64,000 bases of DNA from Amanita rubescens (taxonomy: Eukaryota; Basidiomycota; Agaricomycetes; Agaricales; Amanitaceae): contig WION01000146.1 of NCBI GenBank assembly GCA_015039365.1, positions 60,988 through 124,987 on the forward strand. Direction: 5' to 3'. Below the pieces are notes generated by a model. It saw nothing but the letters and a program-made list of their open reading frames with translations, was not told the origin of the DNA and did not search any database. Below, piece by piece: positions 21,291 to 31,294 of this stretch. The position numbers were made by a program, and so were the translations under genes. Each line of letters starts with the position of its first letter. Position 1 is the first letter of the stretch.

Positions 21291-21998
21291 ATGGAATCGA
21301 CGAGAACCTCACCCACGATCTCACCAACAACAACGAGAGCACCATCACTGGAACCACCGATATACTCAGTCTTTACCCAGACAACGACGACAACACCACC
21401 ACCACCGTCGAATCCCCCGATACATCCAATAATCAGAACGCTAATGGAAGGACAACGATCACCGAACCTAATAGGCCACGCCTCGTTCCTTATCACAGCA
21501 TTTCAGATTCTGACAAAGAGAATCGATCTGATGATTCACCCAGAACAAGCAGAGCTACAAGTCTTCACGATTCCACAGAAGATCAGAATAACGGAAGACA
21601 TAATGAAGATACAAGGAGAGCTAGGAAAATACTTGATAACATGCGAAAAGTATATCATAACCCCAACTCCTTTGCCGAATTCGACAAGGAACCAACTGGC
21701 AATCTTCGCAACTGAGGCAATAATAACGATCAAACTAGCCCTAGCAGTTGCCGAATCATGGCAGACATCACTCCCCTTGAACCTCAGACGATCTTTACGA
21801 CATTTGCAGACTATAACAGCTCAGCTCTCATGCGAAAGACTATTGACGACATTAAAAGACTTTCTGGCCTGTCAATCAATTCTCAGGAACTGGAACGACT
21901 TACCAGACTCTGGCGCATTCTTTCAGATGCAAGACTCGCCAAGGCAATCATCGTCAACGCTCGAGAACGATACAACTATCACTGCGCAGATCTTATAG
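21291..21998 (+). CDS. Overprinted ORF in the ORF3 region of A (235 aa)
   Basis: Starts at ATG (MESTRTSP) 46 nt after the ORF3 start, in the +1 frame relative to ORF3. Element C has an ORF in the same relative frame, beginning METTPPTP 31 nt after its ORF3 start. A shared helical part (A: FATEAIITIKLALAVAESW; C: LFEATTRVTVQMGLTAIW) also resembles the single-frame ORF3 of B (VAQVFATRDQMVITYA). It may be a separate protein, or the true N-terminal half reached by frameshift. Unknown function. Confidence 0.45.
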   Translation: MESTRTSPTISPTTTRAPSLEPPIYSVFTQTTTTTPPPPSNPPIHPIIRTLMEGQRSPNLIGHASFLITAFQILTKRIDLMIHPEQAELQVFTIPQKIRITEDIMKIQGELGKYLITCEKYIITPTPLPNSTRNQLAIFATEAIITIKLALAVAESWQTSLPLNLRRSLRHLQTITAQLSCERLLTTLKDFLACQSILRNWNDLPDSGAFFQMQDSPRQSSSTLENDTTITAQIL

Positions 21999-22541
21999 AA
22001 ATCTGGACCAACCTAGATCGTATGGAATGGTACACCAAACTCTCCCATGGATGCACCATCCACCAATTCGGAATCGACCTCTTACACCGAATCCTCACCG
22101 CTGACATAGAACGCTTCTATGAACAAGCCATCTTAGACGTCAGGAATGAAATACACCCTCCATTCATCCTTAATGATGACCTAACGATCTCGTCGCCATC
22201 CATCACAGCTTTGACCCTCACAGGATCGCACCAGATGCACAGCATATCATGGAGCTCACAAACAGAACCGAAATCAGAGCAATCGCCTTAGCTGATCTAG
22301 CAGATCGAATCAAGGAGATCGCCGAATCTTCCAGACGGACTACCGCATGGACAGAAGATCTGTTTACCAAAGGAGCTAAACTGCAGCAACTCTCTCACAA
22401 CGCCTATGAAGAAGTTGCCCACGTCATGATGGAATTAGATCTCCATCAGAATCTTATACCTTCTACGCCCGTCGCCCAGACCGCTGAAAGATTTAAGAAC
22501 CTCAGACGCTTGCTCATTCCCCAGCACAACCTTTATCGATT

Positions 22542-22919
22542 ATGGAAGGGAACGCAGAACAAACCCAACAGGTCCCAGCCGTCTCCAATGCCGCATCGGC
22601 CACCACCCCCACTGCCTTCAACATCGGCGCCTTTGACGGTCGAGAACGTCTCGCCCGCATTCACCAGGAAATCTCGGATTTCCTCCACTATCAGTCCCAC
22701 GTCCGGCTTTTTGCCGCCACATCCCTACCGCCAACAGTCCCTCGTCCTGACAACGAATCAAAGGAGCGCATCATCAAGCTCCTTAAGGAAGAGAACCGAC
22801 GCCTCAAGGTTCTCCATAAACTCCTCAACTCACTTGAGGCAAACAACAAAGAACTCGTCCAAACGTACACGGACACACCCACCGACTGGAACGCAGGAGG
22901 ATGGAACCAAGACGAATGA
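22542..22919 (+). CDS. 125-aa coiled-coil-like ORF overlapping ORF3 of A
   Basis: Starts MEGNAEQTQQVPAV and has a predicted helix with heptad leucines (IIKLLKEENRRLKVLHKLL). A diverged copy on the minus strand (62563-62820, plus 63820-64000) shows mostly third-position differences in this frame (for example the FLHYQSHV stretch). That suggests this frame was under protein-level selection. The overlapping ORF3 frame here is a low-complexity Ser/Arg/Pro stretch. Ends at TGA 22917-22919. Product unknown. Confidence 0.5.
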   Translation: MEGNAEQTQQVPAVSNAASATTPTAFNIGAFDGRERLARIHQEISDFLHYQSHVRLFAATSLPPTVPRPDNESKERIIKLLKEENRRLKVLHKLLNSLEANNKELVQTYTDTPTDWNAGGWNQDE

Positions 22920-23014
22920 CTTCGCTGTCTTCATCGACAACTCAGCTGGCTATCATCCTTACGACGATGAAGACGCCCGCCACAACCTCGATACCTAGAG
23001 GATATCCGCATATT

Positions 23015-23047
23015 GTTGTTGCGGTCAACAACGTAGAGGAGAGCTAG
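23015..23047 (+). other. Hairpin and polypurine tract before the 3' LTR of A
   Basis: GTTGTTG-CGGT-CAACAAC (23015-23032) is a perfect 7-bp stem-loop, followed by the purine-rich GTAGAGGAGAGCTAG up to the LTR. Element C has the same hairpin and a near-identical tract (38929-38961). The tract is the expected plus-strand primer. The hairpin role is unknown. Confidence 0.6.
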
Positions 23048-23189
23048 TGTTACAAACACGGTACGGACTCCTACATTATGATTACATGACACGTCGGACA
23101 TGCTTACTTTTTCGTATATGCCTGCCCCTTCGTCGCATCCCCATTATGTTCATCAAACGGACTACCTCGTTCCCTTATCGATCCCCATT

Positions 23190-24213
23190 TAGTGTTTAAA
23201 AGTCCGGTTGCCAGACCAGAAAAAAACCGGCAACCGAACCGGACTGATGATCGGTTGCAACTGAACCGCGGTTGCGGTTGCCTTCAATTGAAACCAGTTT
23301 TGGTTTCGGTTGCCTCACCCTGGCTGTTTTTGAAAACCGGTTAAAGACCGGTTGCAACCGGTCTTTTGTGGCAACTTTTTAGAGGGGTTGAGGGGTGGAT
23401 TGGTGGGTGGGCAGTCAGATGTCACCCTTGATAAAAATAGAAAAAAACTCCGCTGATCACAATACCATCATCAGCGGAGTATTTTTACAGTCTATGGATG
23501 GATTGGTGGGTGGGCAGTCAGATGTCACCCATGATAAAAATAGAAAAAAGCTCCGCTGATCACAATACCATCATAGGCGGAGTATTTTTACAGTCTATGG
23601 ATGGATTGGTGGGTGAGCAGTGAGATGTTGCCCTTGATAAAATAGAAAAAGCTCCGCCAATCACAGTACCATCATTGGCGGAGTATTTTTTGGTTGTAAG
23701 ATGTTGCCCTAGATAAAAATAGAAAAAAACTCCGCCGATCACAGTATCATCATCGGCGGAGTATTTTTACATTTTTTTGGTTGGTTGGGACACTTGGATG
23801 TCATTGACAGTACATATGTCATGGAAAAATTACATTAAAATTATTCTAAGGGTTGGAGTACATATAATTATTAATTATGATGGGTTAGATGGGTGCATGG
23901 GTGCATGTTTAGATGTATTTGAGGGTTAATGGTGTGATGAGAGGTATTGGTGGGGTGGATGCGCTGATGGAGACTTGGATGACACCAGTACAAGACCAGT
24001 TGTGACCAGTTGTGACCGGTCTTGGATGGGTTGACAACTGGTCCATCAAAAACTGGTTGCAACTGCAGGCAACCGTGGACACAACCAGACACAACCGGTT
24101 GCATGTGGTTTCGGTTTCGGTTGCCAAAAATTATATAAATGTCACAACTGGTCACAGTCCAGTCTTTGCCAAAATAGGAAAAAGACCGGACCAAACCGGA
24201 CTTTAAAACACTA
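23190..24213 (+). mobile_element. H6: non-autonomous hAT-like element
   Basis: 1024 bp with terminal inverted repeats TAGTGTTTAAAAGTCCGGT / ACCGGACTTTAAAACACTA-like ends and a perfect 8-bp TSD TCCCCATT (23182-23189, 24214-24221) inside the A LTR. TAGTG ends plus an 8-bp TSD fit the hAT superfamily. No transposase ORF. It is rich in ACCGGT/GACCGGTC words and carries a four-unit array of palindromes (23447-23766). Confidence 0.85.
23447..23766 (+). repeat. Four-unit palindrome array in H6
   Basis: Each roughly 100-bp unit has inverted arms around CTCCGCNNAT...ATNNGCGGAG, a loop of about 12 nt, then TATTTTT. The arms differ between units but mostly stay paired: CGCTGAT/ATCAGCG, CGCCAAT/ATTGGCG, CGCCGAT/ATCGGCG. 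Unit 2 is imperfect. Similar hairpins occur in H1a and H1b. Confidence 0.7.
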
Positions 24214-24595
24214 TCCCCATTCCATTTACCCTATGCCCAACCCCTTGTTCATATGCGTACCATCCCCTATGCCTCCTGTTTTACCTATACTTGCTATCAC
24301 CTTTGTTCTACTTACGATACGGCTGTGTTTCTGTACATGTATATAAACCGATGTACTGTAACGTCGAACCTTAAGTTCGACTTAGTTTGTCTTTGTCAAT
24401 ATCATCTCATCTCACCTAAAGAACGTCGTACACACTCCGTTCATTATCGCTCTCAAGTATAAGACTTCTTCTAGTCGTCTTATTACTTAGCTTATTCGTT
24501 CACCTATTGTTTGACTTGTCCGTTGGACTTAGTCTACTTTGTCAAACGCTCATAGCATGGACACATTGTAGGTGGAGATTGACGTGATCATAACA

Positions 24596-24643
24596 GATCC
24601 GAGTCACAAGATTCATGGCCACATCATCATATTCGCCGCCCTC
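24596..24643. other. 48-bp gap between A and H1a
   Basis: Short flank of unrecognised sequence after the 3' end of A. The matching left flank of A is outside the window, so its TSD cannot be tested. Confidence 0.4.
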
Positions 24644-25873
24644 TAGTGTTTCAAAGTCCGGTTACAAAGACCGAAGATAACCGGTTATGTAACCAGACCG
24701 TAACCGGAAAAGACCGATAACCAGTCCCTGGTTAAGCCAATTCTGTGTTAGACCGGTTACAGGTTACAACCATTTCAAAAGACCGAAAAAGACCAGTTAT
24801 AACCAGTTATAAACCGGTTATAACTGGTCTTTGGCAATTGTTCTGCACTTAGTAACATGATTGGTGTACTAGATGTTATCAGCTTTATAATGACTCTGGG
24901 ATCAAGGAAAATAGTGGAGAAATGAGTGAGATACAGTGAAAATAAGTTTAGAGCTAGTTTGATTCTTCAGCATTTATTCCTTGCTTAAATAGGGGTTCCA
25001 TATTAATCCAACATAGCTTATGAATGTACTTTAAGGATGGGCTAGTATGTCATATGTCACAATTATTCCTAACCCTCAGTTATTGAATCAGTGGCCAAGA
25101 GTTGGCCAATGAAAGAGTGCCAAAGAGAGTGCCAAAGAGAGTGCCAAAGAGAGCACCAAAGAGAGTGATGCAGCCACACAGCCACTCCTGTTGGAATCTG
25201 AGATGATTTTACAAGCACACCACTGTTTTGTTCTGACCCTTTTTCATTTTTGTACTATTGTTAACTGTTAACTTGTGTAATTACAGTAGATAATGCATCA
25301 TTCTGCTCTCTATGGCTGACTCCACCCATTGCAGTGTTGCAATGGGCGGAGTATTTTCCTATTTTTGGATGATTAGGACATTGACATGTAGGATAATCTG
25401 AAAATAGAAAATAGAAAATACTCCGCCCATTGCAGTGTCACAATGGGCGGAGTATTTTCCTATTTTTTTGGATGATTGGGACATTGACATGTAGGATAAT
25501 CTGAAGATGGAAATAGAAAATACTCCGCCCATTGCAGTGTCATGATCAGCGGAGTATTTTCCTATTTCTTTTGATGATTAATTTCATAGCTCCAGTAAGA
25601 ACACATCCCATATACCTTCACACGTTTTCTGCAGAGATTTTATAGTGTACAACCAGTCCTATGACCAGTCTAGACCAGTCCAGACTGGTCATGTAACCAG
25701 TTAAGGTTTTAACTGGTCATAACTGGTCTTTTAACCGATTTAACCAATTGTAACCGGTTACAATTGGTCCAGTTAAGGTTACAAGCAACTGGGAGCATTT
25801 GTAACTGGTTAATGTTACAGGTTACACCCAAAAAAGGCAAAAAGACCGGACTGGACCGGACTTTAAAACACTA
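24644..25873 (+). mobile_element. H1a: non-autonomous hAT-like element
   Basis: 1230 bp with ends TAGTGTTTCAAAGTCCGGT and (reversed) TAGTGTTTTAAAGTCCGGT. It has a GAGTGCCAAAGA microsatellite (25113-25169) and three GGCGGAG palindromes (25318-25560). The same element is present, with H2c nested in it, at 56671-58896. The flanks (CCGCCCTC / CTCGTAAT) are not an 8-bp duplication, so one flank was lost or rearranged. Confidence 0.75.
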
Positions 25874-26434
25874 CTCGTAATCTTCATAACAGAAGCAATG
25901 ATAACGATGAAAATGGCCCTAACGATCATCAGGTCATGGCAGACATCACTCCCTCTGAATCTACAACAATCTTTACGACATTCATTGACTATAACAGCTT
26001 GGCTCTCATGCGAAAGACTATTGACGATATTAGACGACTTTCCGGCTTGCCAATCAATGCTCAAGAACTGGAATGACTTACCAGACTCTGGCGCATTCTA
26101 TCTGACACAAGACTCGCCAAGGCCATCATCGTCAATGCCCGAGAATGATACAACTATCATTGCGCAGATCTTATAGAGATATGGACCAATCTGGACAGAA
26201 TGGAATGGTACACCAAACTCTCTCATGGATGCACCATCCACCAATTCAGAATTGATCTCTTACGACGAATCCTCACCACTGACGTAGAACGCTTCTACGA
26301 ACAAGCCATCTTGGATGTTAGGAACGACATACACCCTCCTTTCACCCTCAACAATGATCCCAACGACCTCGTCGCTATCCATCACGACTTCTACCCTAAC
26401 AAGATCGTACCCGATGCACAGCATGTCTTAGAAC
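25874..26434 (+). pseudogene. ORF3 fragment of a second A-like element
   Basis: Diverged copy of A 21711-22260 (IMADITP..., RKTIDDI, LLRRILTTDVERFYEQ). It has TGA at 26074-26076 and 26146-26148, where element A reads CGA (LERL, ARERY). It is bounded on both sides by hAT-like elements, with no LTR attached. Confidence 0.75.
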
Positions 26435-27470
26435 TAGTGTTTCTATTTCCAGTCTCTCAGGACCGAAAAAGACCGGAACTGGACCAGACCAGGACCGATT
26501 TGGACCGGACTGCAGTCTCAGGTCTTAGGAGGTCCAAGGGCAGTCCGGTTCCGGTCTTTTTAAATTTTTAAAATCAAAAAAACTGCAAAAGACTGGTCTA
26601 GACCGGTCCTAGACCACTAATTGTCACATGTGACCAACACAGTCATGTTCTCCTATATTTTAGCTTTTTTTTGAGTATTGAAACATAAAAAACAGTTGAG
26701 ATTTGAGTTCACAGTAGTAAATTTTGTCAAAAGTTATATATAACATGTGAATTTTGAAATCGTCTGTTGTTGCAACACTCCAGGTAAGGTATTCTGAAAT
26801 TAACTAATCTAGGTATGCTCTAGTACATCCAATGGAACATAGTTGAACAGTGGGAGGGTGAGGGTCAGCAACACTGGGCTTCATTCTCTCTTTGGTGATC
26901 TCTTTGGCAATCTCTTTGGCAATGTTTGGCAGTCTCCTGGCATCATTAAAAATGGTTTAATGTGGCTTATCTGGAGTGCAACTGGGTGTGAGATGATGTG
27001 AGGGGGTGGAGTGGGGTCTAATGGGACAAGTTGAGCAGTGGGAGGGTGAGGGTCAGCAACACTGGGCTTCATTCTCTCTTTGGTGATCTCTTTGGCAATC
27101 TCTTTGGCAATGTTTGGCAGTCTCCTGGCATCATCAAAAATGGTTTTATGTGGCTCATCTGAGTGCAGCTGGGTGTGAGAGGGTGTGAGAGGGTGAGGGT
27201 TAGGAACATATTGATATTTATGAAGTTTTGTAGTTTTAAATTGTTGTATGGGAGACATAGGGACATAGAAACTAATGTAAGGACTGGTCCAGATCAGGAC
27301 CAGTCCTGGACCGGTCTTAACCGGTCTTTTTTTAAAATTAAGACTGGTCTTGTGGTCTTAAGCGGTCCGGTTCCGGTCTTTTCGATATCAGGGACACCCT
27401 GAGACCGGTCCAGTTTCGGTCTTTCCAAAAAAGGAAAAAAAACCGGACCGGACTGGACCTTGAATCACTA
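26435..27470 (+). mobile_element. H2a: non-autonomous hAT-like element
   Basis: 1036 bp, ends TAGTGTTTCTATTTCC... and ...GGTCCTTGAATCACTA-like. Near-identical to H2b and H2c. It has two direct copies of an internal block reading AGTGGGAGGGTGAGGGTCAG... (about 26848 and 27037). The flanks CTTAGAAC and GTTGATGC do not match, unlike H2b and H2c. Confidence 0.78.
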
Positions 27471-29067
27471 GTTGATGCAACACTGCTGCTGCAACGCCGC
27501 CATTGTCCCAGTTGAACAAATTGCACATAGTTGTCATTTAATGGCAAAGTACTCAGGATCCATCACAGAGAAGGGATGGATGTTGGACATGGTGCTTGAA
27601 CTTGCTACACATTTCTATGTGAATCCATACAGTTCTGTGGATTTTTTTCAATGATTAAATGAGCTATTTTATTACTTGATATATGTATGACAGCCATGTA
27701 CACGACATCTGCTTCCAGTGTGATCTATGCTGCATGGCTTTATCCATATTGATTGGGCAGCAAATATAGTGTGGTTGTCGAATCTACAGAGATCAATCTG
27801 GTCAACATCAGATATGTTGACGATGCGGTTACTAATGCAGAGCTACAGCCGTGAGAGCTTTTTCCTGATGTAATTTTAGCAGTGTCATCCAAGTGCCCAT
27901 TTGTGCATCCACCTATGCAACCCCTTGTACACAACCATTGAGGGGTGGGAGGGGTGGATTGGCCAGCAGGGACTTGGATGACATTGCTAAATTAGGAAAT
28001 TTCAAAGTAACTATCTTGATATAGCAATAATATCATATTGTTCTAATTTTACAAATGACATCCAAATGCCCATTTATGAATCCACCCCTTCTATCTACTC
28101 ATTTTTTTTATTTATTTTATTTTTGGGGTGGATGGATCAATTCCGAGGCCGAATAAAAATGAGGCTCGGTCTTATAATTGGTGAGTCATGCAAGTTTTTG
28201 TAACGCTCCATTAAGATACCAGCATTTCCCGGTTCACAACATGTACGAATATACCTCAGCATCCGGTTGCCCCATCCTCTATCCTTTTTGGTAAGCACCG
28301 GAACATTCCATTACCAAATACATGCACATACTAACAAATAGCCTTGGACCTGCCATGCACAGCAGCGGCCCATAATTCCAAGTGGGAGCTTGGATGACAC
28401 TGGTCCTGGTTGGCAACCGGTTGCACATTTGAGCTGTGACTGGTCTTGAATTCGTGGGCTCAAAGTTGACCATGGGGAAGTCTTGTTTGTCCAGGCATGG
28501 CAAGCCACATCTTGGGATTTACTGGCACTTAAGTGTCCATTACAAAAACTGACCGCAACCTGGAAAAGATGAGACTGAGACCTTTGTTACACTTGGCCTT
28601 GGAATTTTCCCACCCAAACACTTCCAAACAACTGTGGGAACATCCTTGACCTTCCAAAGATGATACCCATATCATCTTCTGACACAAACACTACCAAACA
28701 ACTGTGCCCTTGATATTCTAAAAAGATGCTATCTGATGATACCCATATCATTTTCCAAGTCACATTACCCAAATAGTGCCAAGCATGGGTGGGAATTCAT
28801 TCCCTCACTTGCCAAAAAGGGCATCATCATTTAATTTTATATCATACATTTATTGAACAGTAGGGATGAGGCCAAATTAGAGCCTATTTGGCCTGGGACA
28901 GTGGAAAGGTGTCCCAAGCTAATTAGGTCACTTTAGGGGGCTTGTCAGGTGACATCTGACAAAACAGCAAGTCTGGCACAGAAGCTGGGGTTAAGGGAGA
29001 GGAAAATGTCTAGACACCCTTATCTGTTTTGATACCCTCCTACAGAGCTGCTTCAACATCCTCCTCA
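27471..29067. other. Unrecognised AT-rich region with MITE remnants and a host-gene 3' end
   Basis: No convincing gene over most of it. About 27930-28000 and 28370-28450 resemble internal hAT-like sequence (GGGGTGGATTGG, GCTTGGATGACA, AACCGGTTGCA). A stretch at about 28487-28610 is a diverged copy of 56272-56390. The last bases (29040-29067, minus) encode the C-terminus TEEDVEAAL-stop of the broken ORF whose other part lies beyond B2 at 53614. Confidence 0.4.
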
Positions 29068-29072
29068 GTACC

Positions 29073-29481
29073 TGTTACAAACGTACGTCATGGCCTATCT
29101 TTTCCATCTTATCACTTCCGTTATCTCTCCTACGTCACTGTTTGCATATACGTTCCTTCTGGAACATTCATCGTTTATCATATGCTATTCCGTTTATCAC
29201 ATGTAAACCGTTTCATTATCACATGCAACCATTTCGTTATCACATGCATTCTTACTTACTATATTTGCGTATATACCTTGTACTATATAAACTACGCAAA
29301 TATACGACTAGACCTCAGTCTAGTTTTAACAGTCAAAATCTGTCTCGTTATCGTCTAAGCTCCCTTGAGGACTTATCCGATAACACTCTTATTCTTTGAA
29401 CGTTCTTAAGTGCCGGAATTCCCTTGAGGAACCTACGGTACCTGATAAGCTTGACTTATCAGTGAACGAACAAACGTAACA
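29073..29481 (+). repeat. 5' LTR of B2
   Basis: 409 bp. TATATAA at 29284-29290, then the hairpin ACTAGAC-CTCA-GTCTAGT at 29307-29324. The segment AGTCTAGTTTTA (29317-29328) pairs with the PBS. It lacks 18 bp that the 3' LTR has. Confidence 0.92.
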
Positions 29482-29482
29482 A

Positions 29483-29494
29483 TAAAACTAGACT
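29483..29494 (+). other. Self-priming PBS of B2
   Basis: TAAAACTAGACT, 1 nt after the LTR, is the exact complement of LTR 29317-29328. The sequence differs from A and C but the architecture is the same. Confidence 0.68.
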
Positions 29495-29518
29495 CCTCTC
29501 CGAGCACGATAGCTTTAA

Positions 29519-30868
29519 CGCTCTCACCTCCCATCATTCACCATTGCTCCACGACAATCTAAAAGTACCCCTCCGAATAACGCCAAACGAAACCCCCTTA
29601 ACCATCTCTATTATCTCGACGAACATTCCATTCATTGGGATAAACGAGAAAACGGCTGGTGTTATACCGCTTCAGGAAAACCCATACCAGGTCACCAGTT
29701 TTGGGTAAAACAAAAACTTGGAAGACCGCCAAATCAGTCCTTCCCATTTGAAGGAGGATTATACCTAAACGAACGCAAACTTGCCTTCCACGAAGGCAGT
29801 AAACATTGGTACGCCACCGAATCGGAAACAGGAGAAGAACCGTACTTTATTAGAGACGAATATTTCGAAGGAGAACCCTTCGTAGGAGGAAAAGAGGAGT
29901 TATCACGAACCGTGCTACAACGTTGGAAGAAAGTGAATGAACCAGAGACCCTAACCACTAGTCAAGAAACCCCTGTCGCCTCACCACATATTCATTACAG
30001 AGAAAGCGCCGAACCATCAGGAGAGTCCGATAAAGAAGACAATAAAGATTCCCTCTCTGAACAAGAGAAAGAAGAAGAATCCCAGGATAAACTCGAATAC
30101 ACACCTGGAACCGAAGACGTTGTTATACCCACAGTTGAACAACGAGTTGAAGACGAAACCTCAGCTCAACTTATCGCTTCCTTATCCCTTGTAACCAAAT
30201 CAAAACTTGAAGCTACACGACCCGCACCATTACCCCCTGTTACTTTCCCATATTTGTTTACCCCACCAATCAATCCATTTCCCTCTAGGAAAGGAAAAGA
30301 ACGAGATATGAGTGGATCAGGACCCCGGACCGAACCAAGGTCAGATCTACCGAAGATCAAACCTCCTAAACCGTTCGAAGGAGATCGAAAATATCTCAAT
30401 CTGTTCATAGCAAAAGCCGAATTATTCATGAAAATGAATAAAATGACGGATGCCCAAGATAAGATACAGTTCATTATGTATCATATTGACGGCAACGCTC
30501 AACAATGGCGCGACAACAAAATAACTGAATACGACGCCGAAACGACAAAATACGCCGACTATAACGCTTTTATTAAGGAACTGAAAGAAGATTGGGGACA
30601 AGTAGACGAAGCAGGACTAGCCATGCACAGATTACTCACATGGAGAAAACTCCTGAAGCAATCAATTAATCAATATATCGCACGCGTCGATCGAGATATC
30701 AATTTAGCCAAAATCACTGATGATACGACGAAATGTCATCTCCTAGTTTTGGGATTGCCAAACACCTTACGAGAAAAACTACGACTAGGAGGTGCCCCGA
30801 CAACCTATAAATCATTACGAACTCGTATCCTTGACATAGAAGTGGTGAACACTTTAAAATCCAGATAA
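29519..30868 (+). pseudogene. gag: Gag of B2 (3' part deleted)
   Basis: Open from after a TAA at 29516 to TAG-type termination at 30868, just past a deletion junction (VVNTL|KSR, about 30853). The core AUG is at 30308-30310 (MSGSGPRTEP). The upstream 263 codons lack an in-frame ATG. The only ATG after the TATA box is out of frame at 29937 and opens a 5-codon uORF (MNQRP). The conserved extension is TPPNNAKR...WDKRENGW...RPPNQS. The zinc knuckle is lost. At the site of the B1 gag TGA, this copy has CGA (EATRPAP). Confidence 0.8.
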
Positions 30869-31294
30869 GCTATAACATCGAAGACAACCGGTTTAAAGAC
30901 TGGTTTTATGTCACACGACTAGGCGATCAATGACTGATACTAGGATTACCTTGGCTCCGAGAAATCAACCCCAGAATAGATTGGTCTGAAGGAACAGTTA
31001 GATTCCCCGACGGAAGGAAGATCGATCCGGAAGAAGAAACTATGTTTGATTACGACGAAGAAACCGAAATGTATCTTCGGTATATCCAAAAAGAAGAAGA
31101 ATTGAACGCAGATGAGGACGAAGATCTCGAGACTGATCACCTTTGGATCCAAGCGAAAACATCAGCGTCTCAAGCGCTCGCACATGAACACGAAGATAAA
31201 TCTATGAAAATAGAATTACCCCCTGAATATGACAAATGGAGAAAAGTTTTTGATAAACAGACGTCAGAACGATTTCCCATCTCACGACAATGGG
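30854..31294 (+). pseudogene. pol: B2 pol fragment 1: protease C-terminus to RT linker
   Basis: Joins in after the deletion (KIQISYNIEDNRFKDWFY) and keeps the TGA at 30931-30933 shared with B1 (GDQ*LILGLPW). It continues MFDYDEETEMYLRYIQKEEE and ends at the C insertion (TSD ATGGG 31290-31294). The protease active-site DSG is not in this copy. Confidence 0.82.

Larger units (their letters stand above)
21245..22998 (+). pseudogene. ORF3 region of A (frameshifted post-integrase ORF)
   Basis: Homologous to the 583-aa ORF3 of C: start MSK/MSL, TEPNRPRLV, RERYNYHCADLIE, LLHRILTADIERF and a tail ending DEDARHNLDT. In A the frame has a TGA at 21713-21715 and moves from one frame (21245, 21758-22291) to another (22249-22998), so the single ORF of C is broken. 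The C-X2-C zinc motif of B and C is missing; that stretch is occupied by the 125-aa ORF at 22542. The C-terminal DAxHNxxT motif is kept. Confidence 0.65.
1367..24595 (+). mobile_element. Element A: Ty3/gypsy chromovirus, split by nested insertions
   Basis: The parts, in order, are: 5' LTR remnant 1367-1836, gag 1928-3670, protease-RT 3664-5605, [B1 insertion], RNase H end 16933-17084, [G1 insertion], integrase-chromodomain 19715-21244, ORF3 region 21245-22998 and 3' LTR 23048-24595 (split by a hAT-like element). The empty sites rejoin cleanly when each insertion and one TSD copy are removed. Without insertions it is about 8 kb and closely parallels element C. It is dead: in-frame TGA codons at 4168, 4441, 19805 and 21713, plus frame changes in ORF3. 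Confidence 0.92.
23048..24595 (+). repeat. 3' LTR of A, split by a hAT-like element
   Basis: TGTTACAAACACGG... to ...CATAACA; 516 bp when the insertion 23190-24213 and one TSD copy are removed. It shows the intact site (TCGG, 23094-23097) that E invaded in the 5' LTR. Confidence 0.9.

Noticed and set aside
23447..23766. Possible CRISPR-like array
   Set aside because: The units are palindromic, about 100 bp long and inside a hAT-like element in a eukaryotic genome; no short direct repeats with unique spacers.
26881..27258. 125-aa minus-strand ORF in H2 (also at 57573-57950)
   Set aside because: It arises from the duplicated internal block of a non-autonomous element; it is broken in H2b and shows no domain.
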